32,669 nucleotides of DNA from Nitrosomonadales bacterium (GCA_025350915.1 JANXWX010000242.1:1-32669); one strand, 5' to 3'; positions 1 through 8,867 are shown, numbered from the stretch's first letter. Notes: generated by a model not told the origin, from the sequence alone. Translations and numbers: made by a program.

Positions 1-61
1 TGGCTGTAATCGTTTGCTTTTGTACTAAATAGCGCCTGCGTATTTCGTAAATCATGTCCAT
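1..61 (-). CDS. IS21-like transposase (IstA-type), N-terminal fragment cut by window edge
   Basis: A minus-strand reading frame starts with ATG at 61 and stays open to base 1, giving 20 codons: MDMIYEIRRRYLVQKQTITA. A GGAG ribosome binding site (bases 70-73) lies 8 nt before the start. The pattern of a short acidic start, then EIRRR and LVQKQ-type residues leading into a helix-turn-helix, is what I know from the N-terminus of IS21-family IstA transposases, where it precedes the DNA-binding helix-turn-helix. The call is supported by the repeated terminal sequence immediately upstream (115-174). The rest of the gene and any IstB helper ATPase would lie outside the window. The family call rests on a short peptide plus the terminus. 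Confidence 0.6.
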   Translation of the reverse strand, partial: MDMIYEIRRRYLVQKQTITA

Positions 62-174
62 ATAAATCACTCCAGAACCCTCCAGCTAAAACACTGGATG
101 GTGACATACTGAGGTGGAAACTATTGGACGCTGTTTCCACCTCTAATCTGGAAAGTTTTACACGCTGTTTGACA
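62..174 (-). mobile_element. Terminal region of IS21-like insertion sequence
   Basis: Read on the minus strand from 174 inward, the sequence begins TGTCAAACAGCGTG, the TG end expected of IS21-type elements. A 22-nt motif occurs twice as a direct repeat, at 115-136 and 149-170, with 18 of 22 positions identical (shared core AAACAGCGT and TTTCCA). Several copies of a terminal repeat at each end are a known IS21-family trait. The transposase start lies just inside, at 61. The outer boundary at 174 is inferred. The other end and the target duplication are outside the window. Confidence 0.55.
111..143. repeat. 11-bp inverted repeat inside IS terminus
   Basis: GAGGTGGAAAC at 111-121 is matched exactly by its reverse complement at 133-143, with an 11-nt loop. 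It overlaps one of the two direct terminal repeats of the IS21-like element. It could be part of the transposase binding site or a hairpin limiting read-through transcription into the transposase gene. Confidence 0.5.
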
Positions 175-311
175 GTCATTGTTTGTGGCGCGCTATACAG
201 TCCTGATCAATAAATGAGATAACACAGGCATAACTGGATTGATCCAAGTAGGAGTTTGAAAGATCGGGCGGATGCTACTTGCGATTTAAAATTATTAGGT
301 AGATTTGGTGG

Positions 312-659
312 TTAATATTTCGCTTTAATTGGTGTGCAGATACCAAAAATAGGCCCCCCCCAGCAATCTGGCGTGCAGGCGTCATCAAGCTCGATTTGCC
401 CGTTGGCGCGGTTGATAAGCGCCTTGAATTGATTTTTTTTGCCCTTGAATTCGAAGCGGTAATGTGAATTTTCGGTGGCTATTTCCACTTTCAGTACTTC
501 ATCTGCGCCTTTGGTGACATTGCCGGTTTGGGTATCAATAAACAACTCGCCCACTTGCGGAATTGCACAACTGAAATCGACAGCCAAGGCAGGGGTGGAC
601 GCAAGAATACTGCCAAGCAAGAATATTGATCGGGCTACCTGGTATTTATAGTTGGTCAT
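312..659 (-). CDS. Small secreted protein of unknown function
   Basis: The 115-residue protein starts at ATG 659. A TTG two codons upstream (665) is also in frame, and neither start has a strong ribosome binding site. It has a clear Sec signal peptide: a short basic N-terminus, a hydrophobic stretch at about residues 12-22 and an ALA cleavage site ending at residue 26. The mature part of about 89 residues has one Cys near its start (C31) and three more near its end (a DACTPDC stretch and GICTP), so disulfides in the periplasm or outside the cell are likely. I do not recognise a family. It stands alone between the IS end and the hairpin at 787-825. Confidence 0.6.
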   Translation of the reverse strand: MTNYKYQVARSIFLLGSILASTPALAVDFSCAIPQVGELFIDTQTGNVTKGADEVLKVEIATENSHYRFEFKGKKNQFKALINRANGQIELDDACTPDCWGGPIFGICTPIKAKY

Positions 660-952
660 AAGCAATTTAAGCGCGACTCGGGGATGGTACTACTTACATC
701 GGCAGGAATTTGAGAAAGTTTAGCCTAAAGTTTGCGAGATTCCAGTTTTATGTTTTGACTGAGCGGTAGGAGTGATTTGGTGGAAGTGCGGCCTTGATAA
801 CAATTGCATTGTTGTCAAGGCCGCAAACTGCATAGACTCGGATATGCGCAATGGTGTCAAATTTTCATTGCGGGCACAGGCTTGAATTGGCGATTTATCC
901 CTGTGGGCGGTGTCAATTTTGACGCTACTGTAAACGATGAACGATTTTATGT
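660..952. other. Intergenic stretch, no gene seen
   Basis: About 290 bases separate the secreted protein gene from the coiled-coil gene. Apart from the strong hairpin at 787-825 I see no reading frame with a plausible start or similarity. A TAAAGTTT string near 725 lacks a matching sigma-28 -10 element. Confidence 0.6.
787..825 (-). terminator. Long hairpin 3' of the gspE-like operon, possible terminator
   Basis: An 18-nt arm at 787-804 (TGCGGCCTTGATAACAAT) pairs with 808-825 at 17 of 18 positions around a 3-nt loop. It lies about 130 nt after the stop of the last gene of the minus-strand operon. It has no T-run on either side, so it is not a classical intrinsic terminator. It may stabilise the mRNA 3' end or be a short palindromic repeat element. 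Confidence 0.4.
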
Positions 953-1300
953 TTAACCTTTGCCGGGTATGTTTTTCTTTACAGTTCCCGCTTTGTTGTT
1001 TTTAGCCGGGTCATTTTGTTTGGATAGTTGATCCTTTATATCATTGATGTCGCTTTGCAGCTTGGTGACATTGGTCTGCCGTTGCGTTACGCGCGCATTC
1101 CAATTGCTGACAATGGCATCGCGCTCGCTGGTTGCCTTCTCTACCTCGGCCTGCGCGCTTATGAGCAGTTGTTCCTTATTTTTGAGTATTGCGTCCAGGG
1201 TGGGTGCTTTGGCTGAACGTTGTGCAACCAGACTTTGCGTCAGGCGGATGGTAAGGTCGTTTTGCATTTTAAGTGCTTGCTCTATTGTCTTGATATCCAT
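953..1300 (-). CDS. Coiled-coil protein of unknown function
   Basis: The 115-residue, highly charged protein has no signal peptide or membrane segment. Nearly the whole chain (about residues 1-95) shows heptad-like spacing of hydrophobic residues among K, E, Q and D, predicting a long alpha-helical coiled coil. The last 20 residues are a lysine- and glycine-rich disordered tail. ATG at 1300 has a GGAG site 8 nt upstream, and that site directly follows the stop codon of the beta-helix gene (1313), so the two are almost certainly co-transcribed and coupled. It may be a structural or adaptor partner of the upstream proteins. No family is recognised. Confidence 0.65.
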   Translation of the reverse strand: MDIKTIEQALKMQNDLTIRLTQSLVAQRSAKAPTLDAILKNKEQLLISAQAEVEKATSERDAIVSNWNARVTQRQTNVTKLQSDINDIKDQLSKQNDPAKNNKAGTVKKNIPGKG

Positions 1301-1312
1301 GATATGTGCTCC

Positions 1313-2413
1313 TTATATTTTGACATTGAAATTGGCTATGGGCAGGGGGGTGACCACACCGGTGTTGATATAGTCTCCTGTGGTTATGTTTCCCATGAGG
1401 GCGATCTTGTTGCGGTTGGCCAACGACATGGCGTTAACGTTGGGCGCGGCCTTAACGTGGTTGCCCATCACGATCAGATGCCCGCCCCATAGTCCTATGC
1501 TTGCGTTTTTGCTGTCGGACTCTGCATCAATGTGGCCGCAGTTATTATTGCTGAAGCTTAGTTTTTCAAAACGCAGGTCGATGTTGGGGGTTATGGCTAT
1601 GCGCATAAACTCCACCAGATGGGTGCGGCCGGGGCCGTGGAAATGATTGTTGTTAATTTGCGCACTGCCAAACATATAGGCGATCTCTCCTGGGCCGGTT
1701 GCATAATACAGGGCAAGTGGCCCGATCAACAGTAACGCACGGTGCTCTTTCAGTGCATCCAGTTTTCCGGTCTGGGTATAGCCGATGTGGTTGCCGCTGA
1801 TCTGGCACGCGGGCATCCACCCCCCCATGCCGATTACACCCAGTGTGCTGACCTGGCTGCCGTCGGCCGAGATACCGGTGTCGACCACCTCGCATCCTTC
1901 GATGCGCAAATGTGCGCCGGACGGCGCCCACACTTCCTCGTCATAAACGCCGATCCCAACAGAGAACAGCGATAGATAGCCGCAGTTGAACAAGCGGTTT
2001 TTGAGCAGAACGGTAGTGCCGCGCACGAACAGGACAATACCCAGCACCATGCACGACTGTAGCGTGTTGTTACTGATTTTCAGATCGGTTTCCGCCGTGG
2101 CGGATGTGATACCGGTGGCAGCCTGGTCAATGCGATTTCCTGCCACTTCATTGCGTGCGCCATCGCTGAGATGCACGGCGAAGAACAGACTGTCCATGTT
2201 GTTATCAAGCATGCGGCAGTCGCTGCACGCATCAACCCTTACCCCATACCAGCCACCGCCTGCGATCAAATTGTCCGCGACTACCGCGTGGCTGATACGC
2301 GAGATATAAATGCCGGATTGCGGCCCGCGTAACAGGTTGCCGTTCACCAGCGTGTAGTCGGCGCTATTGCCTTTCTTGGCATCGGCCAGGCAATATATAC
2401 CAACAGGCTGCAT
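1313..2413 (-). CDS. Right-handed parallel beta-helix protein
   Basis: The frame can be opened at TTG 2500, overlapping the end of the ATPase gene by 26 nt, or at ATG 2413, which has an AAGG site 8 nt upstream. I prefer ATG 2413, giving 366 residues. The chain is a run of imperfect 20-25 residue coils with GN/NN-x-I patterns (for example VADNLIAGG, VAGNRID, ISNNTLQS, ISGNHIG, INNNHFHG, VMGNHVK, LMGNITTG), the signature of a NosD/pectate-lyase-like parallel beta-helix. No signal peptide is seen with either start, so Sec export is not indicated. Such folds occur in polysaccharide enzymes, phage tailspikes and surface proteins, and no catalytic motif is obvious. It lies between an ATPase gene and a coiled-coil gene in one apparent operon. 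Confidence 0.75.
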   Translation of the reverse strand: MQPVGIYCLADAKKGNSADYTLVNGNLLRGPQSGIYISRISHAVVADNLIAGGGWYGVRVDACSDCRMLDNNMDSLFFAVHLSDGARNEVAGNRIDQAATGITSATAETDLKISNNTLQSCMVLGIVLFVRGTTVLLKNRLFNCGYLSLFSVGIGVYDEEVWAPSGAHLRIEGCEVVDTGISADGSQVSTLGVIGMGGWMPACQISGNHIGYTQTGKLDALKEHRALLLIGPLALYYATGPGEIAYMFGSAQINNNHFHGPGRTHLVEFMRIAITPNIDLRFEKLSFSNNNCGHIDAESDSKNASIGLWGGHLIVMGNHVKAAPNVNAMSLANRNKIALMGNITTGDYINTGVVTPLPIANFNVKI

Positions 2414-2474
2414 CAGCGCGGCCTTTAGTGCACTTGCGTTTATACTGCTATGAGTCCGGATAAAAGTTGGGCTA

Positions 2475-4262
2475 TTAGGGTTGGCTTGCCGGCGGCGCAA
2501 CTTTTACGACCTCTTCCAGTGTGGTAGAGCCATTCGCGATTTTTAGTGCGCCGGAGATACGCAATGGCTTCATGCCTTCCTTGTAAGCAACCTCGCGCAG
2601 CGGCGCGATGTCGGTGGTGGGGGTGACAAGTTTGCGCAGCTCTGGCGACATTAACAAGATTTCATAAATACCTACACGTCCTTTATAACCTGTCATCCGG
2701 CATTCCAGGCAGCCTTCGGGTTGATGGATTTGTGCAGGGCGCTTGGATTTCCAGGGCGCAACGAGTTCATCCCATTGTTTGTTTTCGTCCTCTTGCATCG
2801 GCATGGGTTTCTTGCAGTGCGGGCACAGGGTACGCACCAGGCGCTGCCCCATGACACCCAGCAGGGTGGCGTTGATCATAAATGGCGCAACGCCGAGGTC
2901 GAGTAGCCGGGTGATGGCAGAAGGCGCGTCGTTGGTGTGCAGTGTGGAGAGCACAAGGTGACCGGTGAGTGCGGCCTGTATCGCCATTTCAGCCGTTTCC
3001 AGATCGCGTATCTCGCCGATCATGATGATGTCCGGGTCTTGCCGCATCAGGGCGCGCACGCCATCGGCAAAACCAAGCTCCAGTCCATGCTGTACCTGCA
3101 TCTGGTTGAAGGAACCTTCCACCATTTCGATGGGATCCTCGATTGTGCAGACGTTGACTTCAGTGGTAGCGAGGTGTTTAAGGGTGGAATACAGCGTGGT
3201 CGTTTTGCCGGAACCGGTAGGGCCGGTGACGAGTATGATGCCGTTGGGCTGGCCGGTCATTTTGTGCCAGCGTGCAAGGTCATCATCCGAAAAACCAAGC
3301 TCGGCAAAGTCTCGCACCAGCACCTCGGGGTCAAACACGCGCATAACCAGTTTTTCGCCGAAGGCGGTTGGCAGGGTCGACAAGCGCAACTCGACTTCCT
3401 GACCTTCCGCAGTGCGGGTTTTAATACGACCATCCTGCGGACGACGTTTTTCTACCAGATCCATACGGCCCATAACCTTGATACGGCTGGTCATCGCGGT
3501 CATCACCGACATCGGCACCTGATACACCTGATGCAATACACCATCGATACGAAAGCGCACGATGCCCAGTTCGCGGCGCGGTTCCATGTGTATATCCGAC
3601 GCGCGCTGGTCAAAAGCGTATTGCCACAGCCAGTCCACGATATGCACAATGTTCTGGTCATTGGCATCAAACTGTCGATTGCTCTTGCCCATCTCGACCA
3701 GCTGCTCGAATGAAGCCTGGCTGGAGGTACTGCCGCGATTATTTTTTTCGGCACTTTTAACCGAGCGCGCCAAATTGTAAAACTCGACCAAATAGCGGCT
3801 GATATCGGCGGGAGAAGCAACTACACGTCTGATTTCTTTGCGCAGCATGGGCTTGATCACACTTTCCCATTCGCGCAAGAAAGGTTCGGAAGTGGCGATC
3901 ACAACCTCTGTTGGGGTGACAAGTACCGGCATAATGCCGAAGCGCGCGGCATAGTCGCTGGACATAATGTCGGTGACACTGGTGAAATCTATTTTGAGCG
4001 GGTCGATGTGAAAGTAGTCCAGTCCGGTACGCTTTGCCATCCATTCAGTCAGCGCTTCGACATGTAATAACTTGTTGGGTAGCGTAAGCGTGCGCCAGTT
4101 TTGGTCTGCGATAACGGTAAGCGGGTGTATATCCTGGCGATGTCCGCGTCGTGCGGCTGTCAGCGCATCGGCCTGGGCTTGGTCAATGAGGCCGTCAGTG
4201 AGCAGCATTTCCAGTACGAGCGGCAGCGTTAACTTGCGTTCTTTCATGTCTTTTTGACTCAT
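2475..4262 (-). CDS. GspE/PilB/MshE-family secretion or pilus ATPase
   Basis: This 595-residue protein is a type II secretion/type IV pilus assembly ATPase, a cytoplasmic hexamer that powers pseudopilus or pilus extension. The N-terminal 150 or so residues resemble the GspE/MshE N-terminal domain. The catalytic part has Walker A GPTGSGKT (347-354), the Asp box EDPIE (about 375), Walker B DPDIIMIGEIRD (409-420) and the His box LSTLHTND (about 438). The zinc-binding Cys pairs of extension ATPases are present (C480/C483 and C518/C521). Length is normal for GspE/PilB. No pilin, GspF/PilC, secretin or peptidase gene is nearby. Instead it heads a probable operon with a beta-helix and a coiled-coil protein. 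Whether it serves T2SS, T4P or an MSHA-like system cannot be told from here. Confidence 0.9.
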   Translation of the reverse strand: MSQKDMKERKLTLPLVLEMLLTDGLIDQAQADALTAARRGHRQDIHPLTVIADQNWRTLTLPNKLLHVEALTEWMAKRTGLDYFHIDPLKIDFTSVTDIMSSDYAARFGIMPVLVTPTEVVIATSEPFLREWESVIKPMLRKEIRRVVASPADISRYLVEFYNLARSVKSAEKNNRGSTSSQASFEQLVEMGKSNRQFDANDQNIVHIVDWLWQYAFDQRASDIHMEPRRELGIVRFRIDGVLHQVYQVPMSVMTAMTSRIKVMGRMDLVEKRRPQDGRIKTRTAEGQEVELRLSTLPTAFGEKLVMRVFDPEVLVRDFAELGFSDDDLARWHKMTGQPNGIILVTGPTGSGKTTTLYSTLKHLATTEVNVCTIEDPIEMVEGSFNQMQVQHGLELGFADGVRALMRQDPDIIMIGEIRDLETAEMAIQAALTGHLVLSTLHTNDAPSAITRLLDLGVAPFMINATLLGVMGQRLVRTLCPHCKKPMPMQEDENKQWDELVAPWKSKRPAQIHQPEGCLECRMTGYKGRVGIYEILLMSPELRKLVTPTTDIAPLREVAYKEGMKPLRISGALKIANGSTTLEEVVKVAPPASQP

Positions 4263-4439
4263 GGTTTTACCCCGGTGTTTATTTCGTTACTATACTGATA
4301 ACGATCAGACAACCCAAGTACTTCAATATTAAATTGATGATTCAAGAAAAGCCTGCTTGAGCATATGTTGTTTGCTTAATAGCGCGAAGTTGTGGTGCGA
4401 GCGGGTTCGATATTGCGGTAAAATGCGCCACTGATTTGA

Positions 4440-5336
<897 letters not shown>

Positions 5337-5386
5337 TTTACCCAATGGGTGTTAAACCTCTACGTGGTAATCTGTGGAAAAATAAA

Positions 5387-6034
5387 ATGAATAAGGTGTG
5401 GATTTTTGATTTGGACAACACCTTGCATAATGCGACACCGCACATTTTTCCGCATATCAACCGCAGCATGACTGCGTATTTGCAGAAGTATCTTGAATTG
5501 GATGAGCCGGCTGCAAATGCGTTACGTATAGATTATTGGCGGCGCTATGGTGCAACCCTCAGTGGGTTAATGCGCCATCATGGCACTGATCCGGATCACT
5601 TTTTATGGCATACCCACCAGTTTCCTGAGTTGCCGCAAATGGTTTTGCATGAGCCGCAACTCCGTCATGTATTGCAGCGTTTGCCTGGCAGGAAACTGGT
5701 GTTTTCCAATGCGCCCAAGCACTATGCTGAGGCGGTGTTGGAGCTGTTGTGCATCGATCATTTTTTTGACGATTTGTTTGCAATTGAACATACGCGTTTT
5801 CAGCCCAAGCCCAGGATCGCGGGCTTTATGCGGTTGATGAACAAGCATCGTTTGAATCCGGTACAGTGTGTGATGGTGGAGGATTCGGCAGAAAATTTGC
5901 AGGCGGCAAAACGATTGGGAATGAAAACGGTGTGGGTCAGCGATAGTCACCGTGCACCGGCTTATGTGGATGTAAAAATTCGTACAGTACTGGAATTGCC
6001 GAGAGTTATGTCGCGGCTCTCCATCACAACTTGA
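5387..6034 (+). CDS. HAD-family pyrimidine 5'-nucleotidase-like hydrolase
   Basis: The 215-residue protein is taken from ATG 5387. An upstream in-frame ATG at 5345 would add 14 residues with no match to the family. All four HAD motifs are visible: DLDNT (Asp nucleophile D8 and D10), FSNAP (motif II), the Lys of QPKP (motif III) and VEDSAEN (motif IV). The all-helical cap after motif I and the order of motifs match the bacterial pyrimidine 5'-nucleotidase group that resembles yeast Sdt1. It would dephosphorylate nucleotides or a related metabolite in the cytosol. It sits between argB and slmA, a grouping I know from other gammaproteobacteria. Confidence 0.85.
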   Translation: MNKVWIFDLDNTLHNATPHIFPHINRSMTAYLQKYLELDEPAANALRIDYWRRYGATLSGLMRHHGTDPDHFLWHTHQFPELPQMVLHEPQLRHVLQRLPGRKLVFSNAPKHYAEAVLELLCIDHFFDDLFAIEHTRFQPKPRIAGFMRLMNKHRLNPVQCVMVEDSAENLQAAKRLGMKTVWVSDSHRAPAYVDVKIRTVLELPRVMSRLSITT

Positions 6035-6049
6035 TCATGCATTTATTGA

Positions 6050-6649
6050 ATGGAAAACAAAATGGCGACGAAACCGGGTGAACGCAAGCTGCAAATATTA
6101 CAAACGGTTGCCGAGATGCTCGAGCAACCCAAAAGCGAAAAGATAACAACGGCTGCCCTGGCTGGCAAGCTGGATATTTCCGAAGCCGCGCTGTATCGTC
6201 ACTTCGCCAGCAAGGCGCAAATGTTTGAAGGCTTGATTGAATTTATCGAGCAAACCATATTTGGCCTGGTCAATAAAATTACCGTTGATGAAAGCAGCGG
6301 CATGAAGCAGGTTGAGGCTGTGCTTGCCTTGCTGCTGGGGTTTGCGCAGAAAAATCGCGGCATGACACGCGTATTGATTGGTGATGCATTGGTGAATGAA
6401 GATGAGCGTTTGCAGCAGCGCATTAACCAGTTTCTGGATCGTATTGAAACGACACTGAAACAATCTTTACGTATCGCCTTCAGTCAGGGCGAGCTGAGTG
6501 AAAGTGTCGATGTGAGTGTCTACGCCAATTTGCTGTTGTGCCATGTGGTTGGACGTTGGCATCAATTTGGCAAAAGCGGTTTCACGCGAGAGCCTATGGC
6601 GCAGTGGCCCCAGCAGTGGGATATCCTTGCCCGTATGGGGAAGATATAA
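6050..6649 (+). CDS. slmA: Nucleoid occlusion factor SlmA
   Basis: SlmA is a TetR-fold DNA-binding protein that binds specific chromosomal sites and blocks FtsZ ring assembly over the nucleoid. The 199-residue length matches the family. The N-terminal helix-turn-helix (about residues 28-55) carries the family pattern ITTAALAGKLDISEAALYRHFASKAQ in the middle, followed by MFEGLIEFIEQTIF. The C-terminal half is helical with a late W-rich stretch (GRWHQFGKSGF), as in known SlmA. Start ATG 6050 is used. ATG 6062 is an alternative four codons in. It lies 15 nt after the HAD gene and probably shares its transcript. Confidence 0.93.
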   Translation: MENKMATKPGERKLQILQTVAEMLEQPKSEKITTAALAGKLDISEAALYRHFASKAQMFEGLIEFIEQTIFGLVNKITVDESSGMKQVEAVLALLLGFAQKNRGMTRVLIGDALVNEDERLQQRINQFLDRIETTLKQSLRIAFSQGELSESVDVSVYANLLLCHVVGRWHQFGKSGFTREPMAQWPQQWDILARMGKI

Positions 6650-6710
6650 GGAGTCCTGTCCAGTTGGATTGGTTTGTTGAATTCAGCAAGTTATTTGCAA
6701 GAGGTTTTAC

Positions 6711-7835
6711 ATGATACTGATACTCGCTTCAAATACCGACACACAGAGTGCAAGCTACAAACAACTGGCAAATTTTTTGGCCGGTTTGGAGGGCATCAAG
6801 ACACGTGTGCATACTGAGCGTGGTGTCGAACAAACACTGACAGAAATTTATCTGATCGGAAATACCAAGGCACTGGATATCAAGGATATGAGGGCGTTGC
6901 CCTGTGTTGAGAATGTTGTGCGGGTATCAGAAGAATATCGGGTGTTGGGACGTCACAATGATGACCCGAGACCCTCATACTTTGAATACAAGGGCGTGCG
7001 CTTTGGGCAGGATACGCTGAATGTATTTGCCGGTTTATGTGCGGTTGGCGAGCAGGAACATGTTGAAACAATGCTTAAAGCATTGCGTGACAACGGCCAG
7101 GTCTGCACCCGCATGGGCGCTTACAAGCCGCGCACCAGTCCCTATGCGTTTCAGGGGCATGGCAAACAATGTCTGCCCTATGTGTTCGATCTGGCGGGCA
7201 AGTACGGTATGAAGGTGATCGCGATGGAGATTACCCATGAATCCCATCTCAATGAAATTCGTGAAGCCTTGCAGAAAACCGGCAGCCCCACCGGCGTCAT
7301 GCTGCAAATCGGCACGCGCAACACACAGAATTTCGAGCTGCTGAAAATCGTCGGGCGCCAGCAGGAATTTCCGGTGCTGCTCAAGCGCGGCTTCGGCATC
7401 ACGCTGGATGAGTCGCTCAACGCCGCCGAATACCTGGCCAGCGAAGGCAACCGCAATGTGGTGTTTGGCCTGCGCGGCATGAAAACCAATATGGGCGATC
7501 CCCATCGCAACTTTGTCGATTTCGCCCATGTGCCTGTGGTTAAGCGTCTGACCCGTATGCCGGTATGTATCGATCCATCGCATTCGGTCGGCACCCGTAA
7601 TGCGGCTCCGGACGGCATACTCGATGTTATGCACATCACCGCGCAGGGTGTAATGGCCGGTGCCAATATGGTGCTGGTGGATTTTCATCCGGCCCCGGCT
7701 AAAGCGCTAGTGGATGGTCCGCAGGCGTTGTTGATCAAGGAGCTTCCGTATTTTCTGGAAGACGTGCAGATTGCGCGTGAGGCGTATTTGCAGCGGGTTG
7801 AGTTACAGCATCGATACTTAAATACCGGAGGTTGA
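6711..7835 (+). CDS. Divergent DAHP synthase-family (type I-beta-like) enzyme
   Basis: The 374-residue protein has an N-terminal ferredoxin-like regulatory domain (about 1-75) and a DAHP synthase/KdsA barrel. That family condenses PEP with erythrose 4-phosphate at the start of the shikimate pathway. Retained features are KPRTSPYAFQG (139-149), LQIGTRNTQNFELL (198 on), PVLLKRG (221-227), DPSHSVG (288-294) and ALVDGPQ (332-338). The metal ligands appear as C110, H291, D324 and D335. D324 replaces the usual Glu in EVHP. The GPC motif is GLC, and the CERG motif of the I-beta group is GLRG (253-256). About seven residues are inserted after DPSHSVG. It may be an active but divergent DAHP synthase or a paralogue with another substrate. 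It lies 61 nt after slmA. Confidence 0.8.
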   Translation: MILILASNTDTQSASYKQLANFLAGLEGIKTRVHTERGVEQTLTEIYLIGNTKALDIKDMRALPCVENVVRVSEEYRVLGRHNDDPRPSYFEYKGVRFGQDTLNVFAGLCAVGEQEHVETMLKALRDNGQVCTRMGAYKPRTSPYAFQGHGKQCLPYVFDLAGKYGMKVIAMEITHESHLNEIREALQKTGSPTGVMLQIGTRNTQNFELLKIVGRQQEFPVLLKRGFGITLDESLNAAEYLASEGNRNVVFGLRGMKTNMGDPHRNFVDFAHVPVVKRLTRMPVCIDPSHSVGTRNAAPDGILDVMHITAQGVMAGANMVLVDFHPAPAKALVDGPQALLIKELPYFLEDVQIAREAYLQRVELQHRYLNTGG

Positions 7836-8024
7836 AATTTTACTTAGTTGATTGCTTCAGATTAATTTTAATAAAATAAATTCTTTACCAATGTGGTTTG
7901 TCAGCATCGCCGCCAACGTATTACATCGCACCATAAGTTGCGCCAACTGTTTTAAGTTCCGCATTCATTCAGAACTAATACGATGCTGCCCAATCGCTAC
8001 ATACTGCGCGTGTCAAATCTTCTC
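7836..8024. other. Intergenic, AT-rich, nothing recognised
   Basis: The gap lies between the convergent DAHP-synthase-like gene and the secreted-protein gene. I find no clear hairpin with a T-run for either gene and no reading frame with support. Base composition shifts to AT-rich here and stays so through about 9600. Confidence 0.5.
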
Positions 8025-8867
8025 TTAAATCAGACCCAAATACCGCGCTACTGAAATGCTGCGTTTTAGACTATTTTTTTCAAGCACATCAATGACGTAA
8101 ATTTCCATCAAATGACCGGCACAGCCCGGGTTCGAATACTCTGAAATTCGTAGTGTGTATAGTGTATTCAGCACACGAACAATACTTAACTGTTTTGCCG
8201 AATCAATAAAGGACGGATTGGTTGTGCAGTCACTCTCGTATTTACCCAACTTAGCTCTTTCTTTTTCAATATCAGATGCCTCAGCCTTGGTTAATGGCCT
8301 AGGCAATCCCTGCACCGAGTAATCCGCCCCCCCGAAAATCACTGCTCCACTTCCGGCCACTACCTTATAGGCTTCATTTACAGGAGACTTAGCCTGATAC
8401 AAACCGAGCTCAGCATCTTTCACGCAGTTATCTGCAATGGTCGCAAAAAAATCATCAGTCGATTGTTTCCCGCTCACTCTAGCCGGGTAATGCCACCCAC
8501 AAATTTTGCCATGACTAAAATCGTCCTCGCCATCCATGCCTTCCGCAGCAGGGGGATATTCATCAAATACTTTTTTCAGCCATTCAGCCTTAATCACCGC
8601 CGCGCCCCCCACTCCAACATTCATTCTGAAAATATTCAGCTCATGAGGCCATGAAATACTTTTCTTAGGCTCAAGAACACTTTGGACATACAGATGTCCG
8701 GAGGGATAAATTTCACCAATAAATATATTTTCCGCGATCTCATTTGGCGTTATTGGTTGGGGGCTAGTTGCGTAGCTCAAACTACCACCAATCATACAAA
8801 TAGCAATAACTACCATCGACCTCAGAAAACGGCCGAGAATTCTTGGAAAGAGATAAAAATTGTTCAT
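8025..8867 (-). CDS. Secreted protein of unknown function, partner of the M15-like gene
   Basis: ATG 8867 overlaps the stop of the upstream gene in ATGA, which argues for this start and for translational coupling. An ATG four codons upstream (8879) and one at 8939 are possible alternatives. The 280-residue protein has a signal peptide: basic N-terminus, hydrophobic residues about 17-30 and cleavage after SYA (residue 33). The mature protein has Cys pairs (KICGWHY, DNCVKD, SDCTTN, NPGCAG) that suit a disulfide-bonded periplasmic protein. No domain is recognised. The pairing of a predicted periplasmic protein with a peptidoglycan-peptidase-like gene resembles effector-immunity pairs, but this is inference. 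Confidence 0.65.
   Translation of the reverse strand: MNNFYLFPRILGRFLRSMVVIAICMIGGSLSYATSPQPITPNEIAENIFIGEIYPSGHLYVQSVLEPKKSISWPHELNIFRMNVGVGGAAVIKAEWLKKVFDEYPPAAEGMDGEDDFSHGKICGWHYPARVSGKQSTDDFFATIADNCVKDAELGLYQAKSPVNEAYKVVAGSGAVIFGGADYSVQGLPRPLTKAEASDIEKERAKLGKYESDCTTNPSFIDSAKQLSIVRVLNTLYTLRISEYSNPGCAGHLMEIYVIDVLEKNSLKRSISVARYLGLI

Noticed and set aside
724-752. Sigma-28-like -35 (TAAAGTTT)
   Set aside because: No GCCGATAA-like element 11 nt downstream and no flagellar gene after it.
2937-3713. 258-codon plus-strand frame
   Set aside because: It lies wholly antisense to the GspE-like ATPase with intact Walker motifs; the composition (His- and Gly-rich) is that of a shadow frame.
7035-7688. 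217-codon minus-strand frame
   Set aside because: Antisense to the DAHP-synthase-like gene; no similarity and no ribosome binding site noticed.
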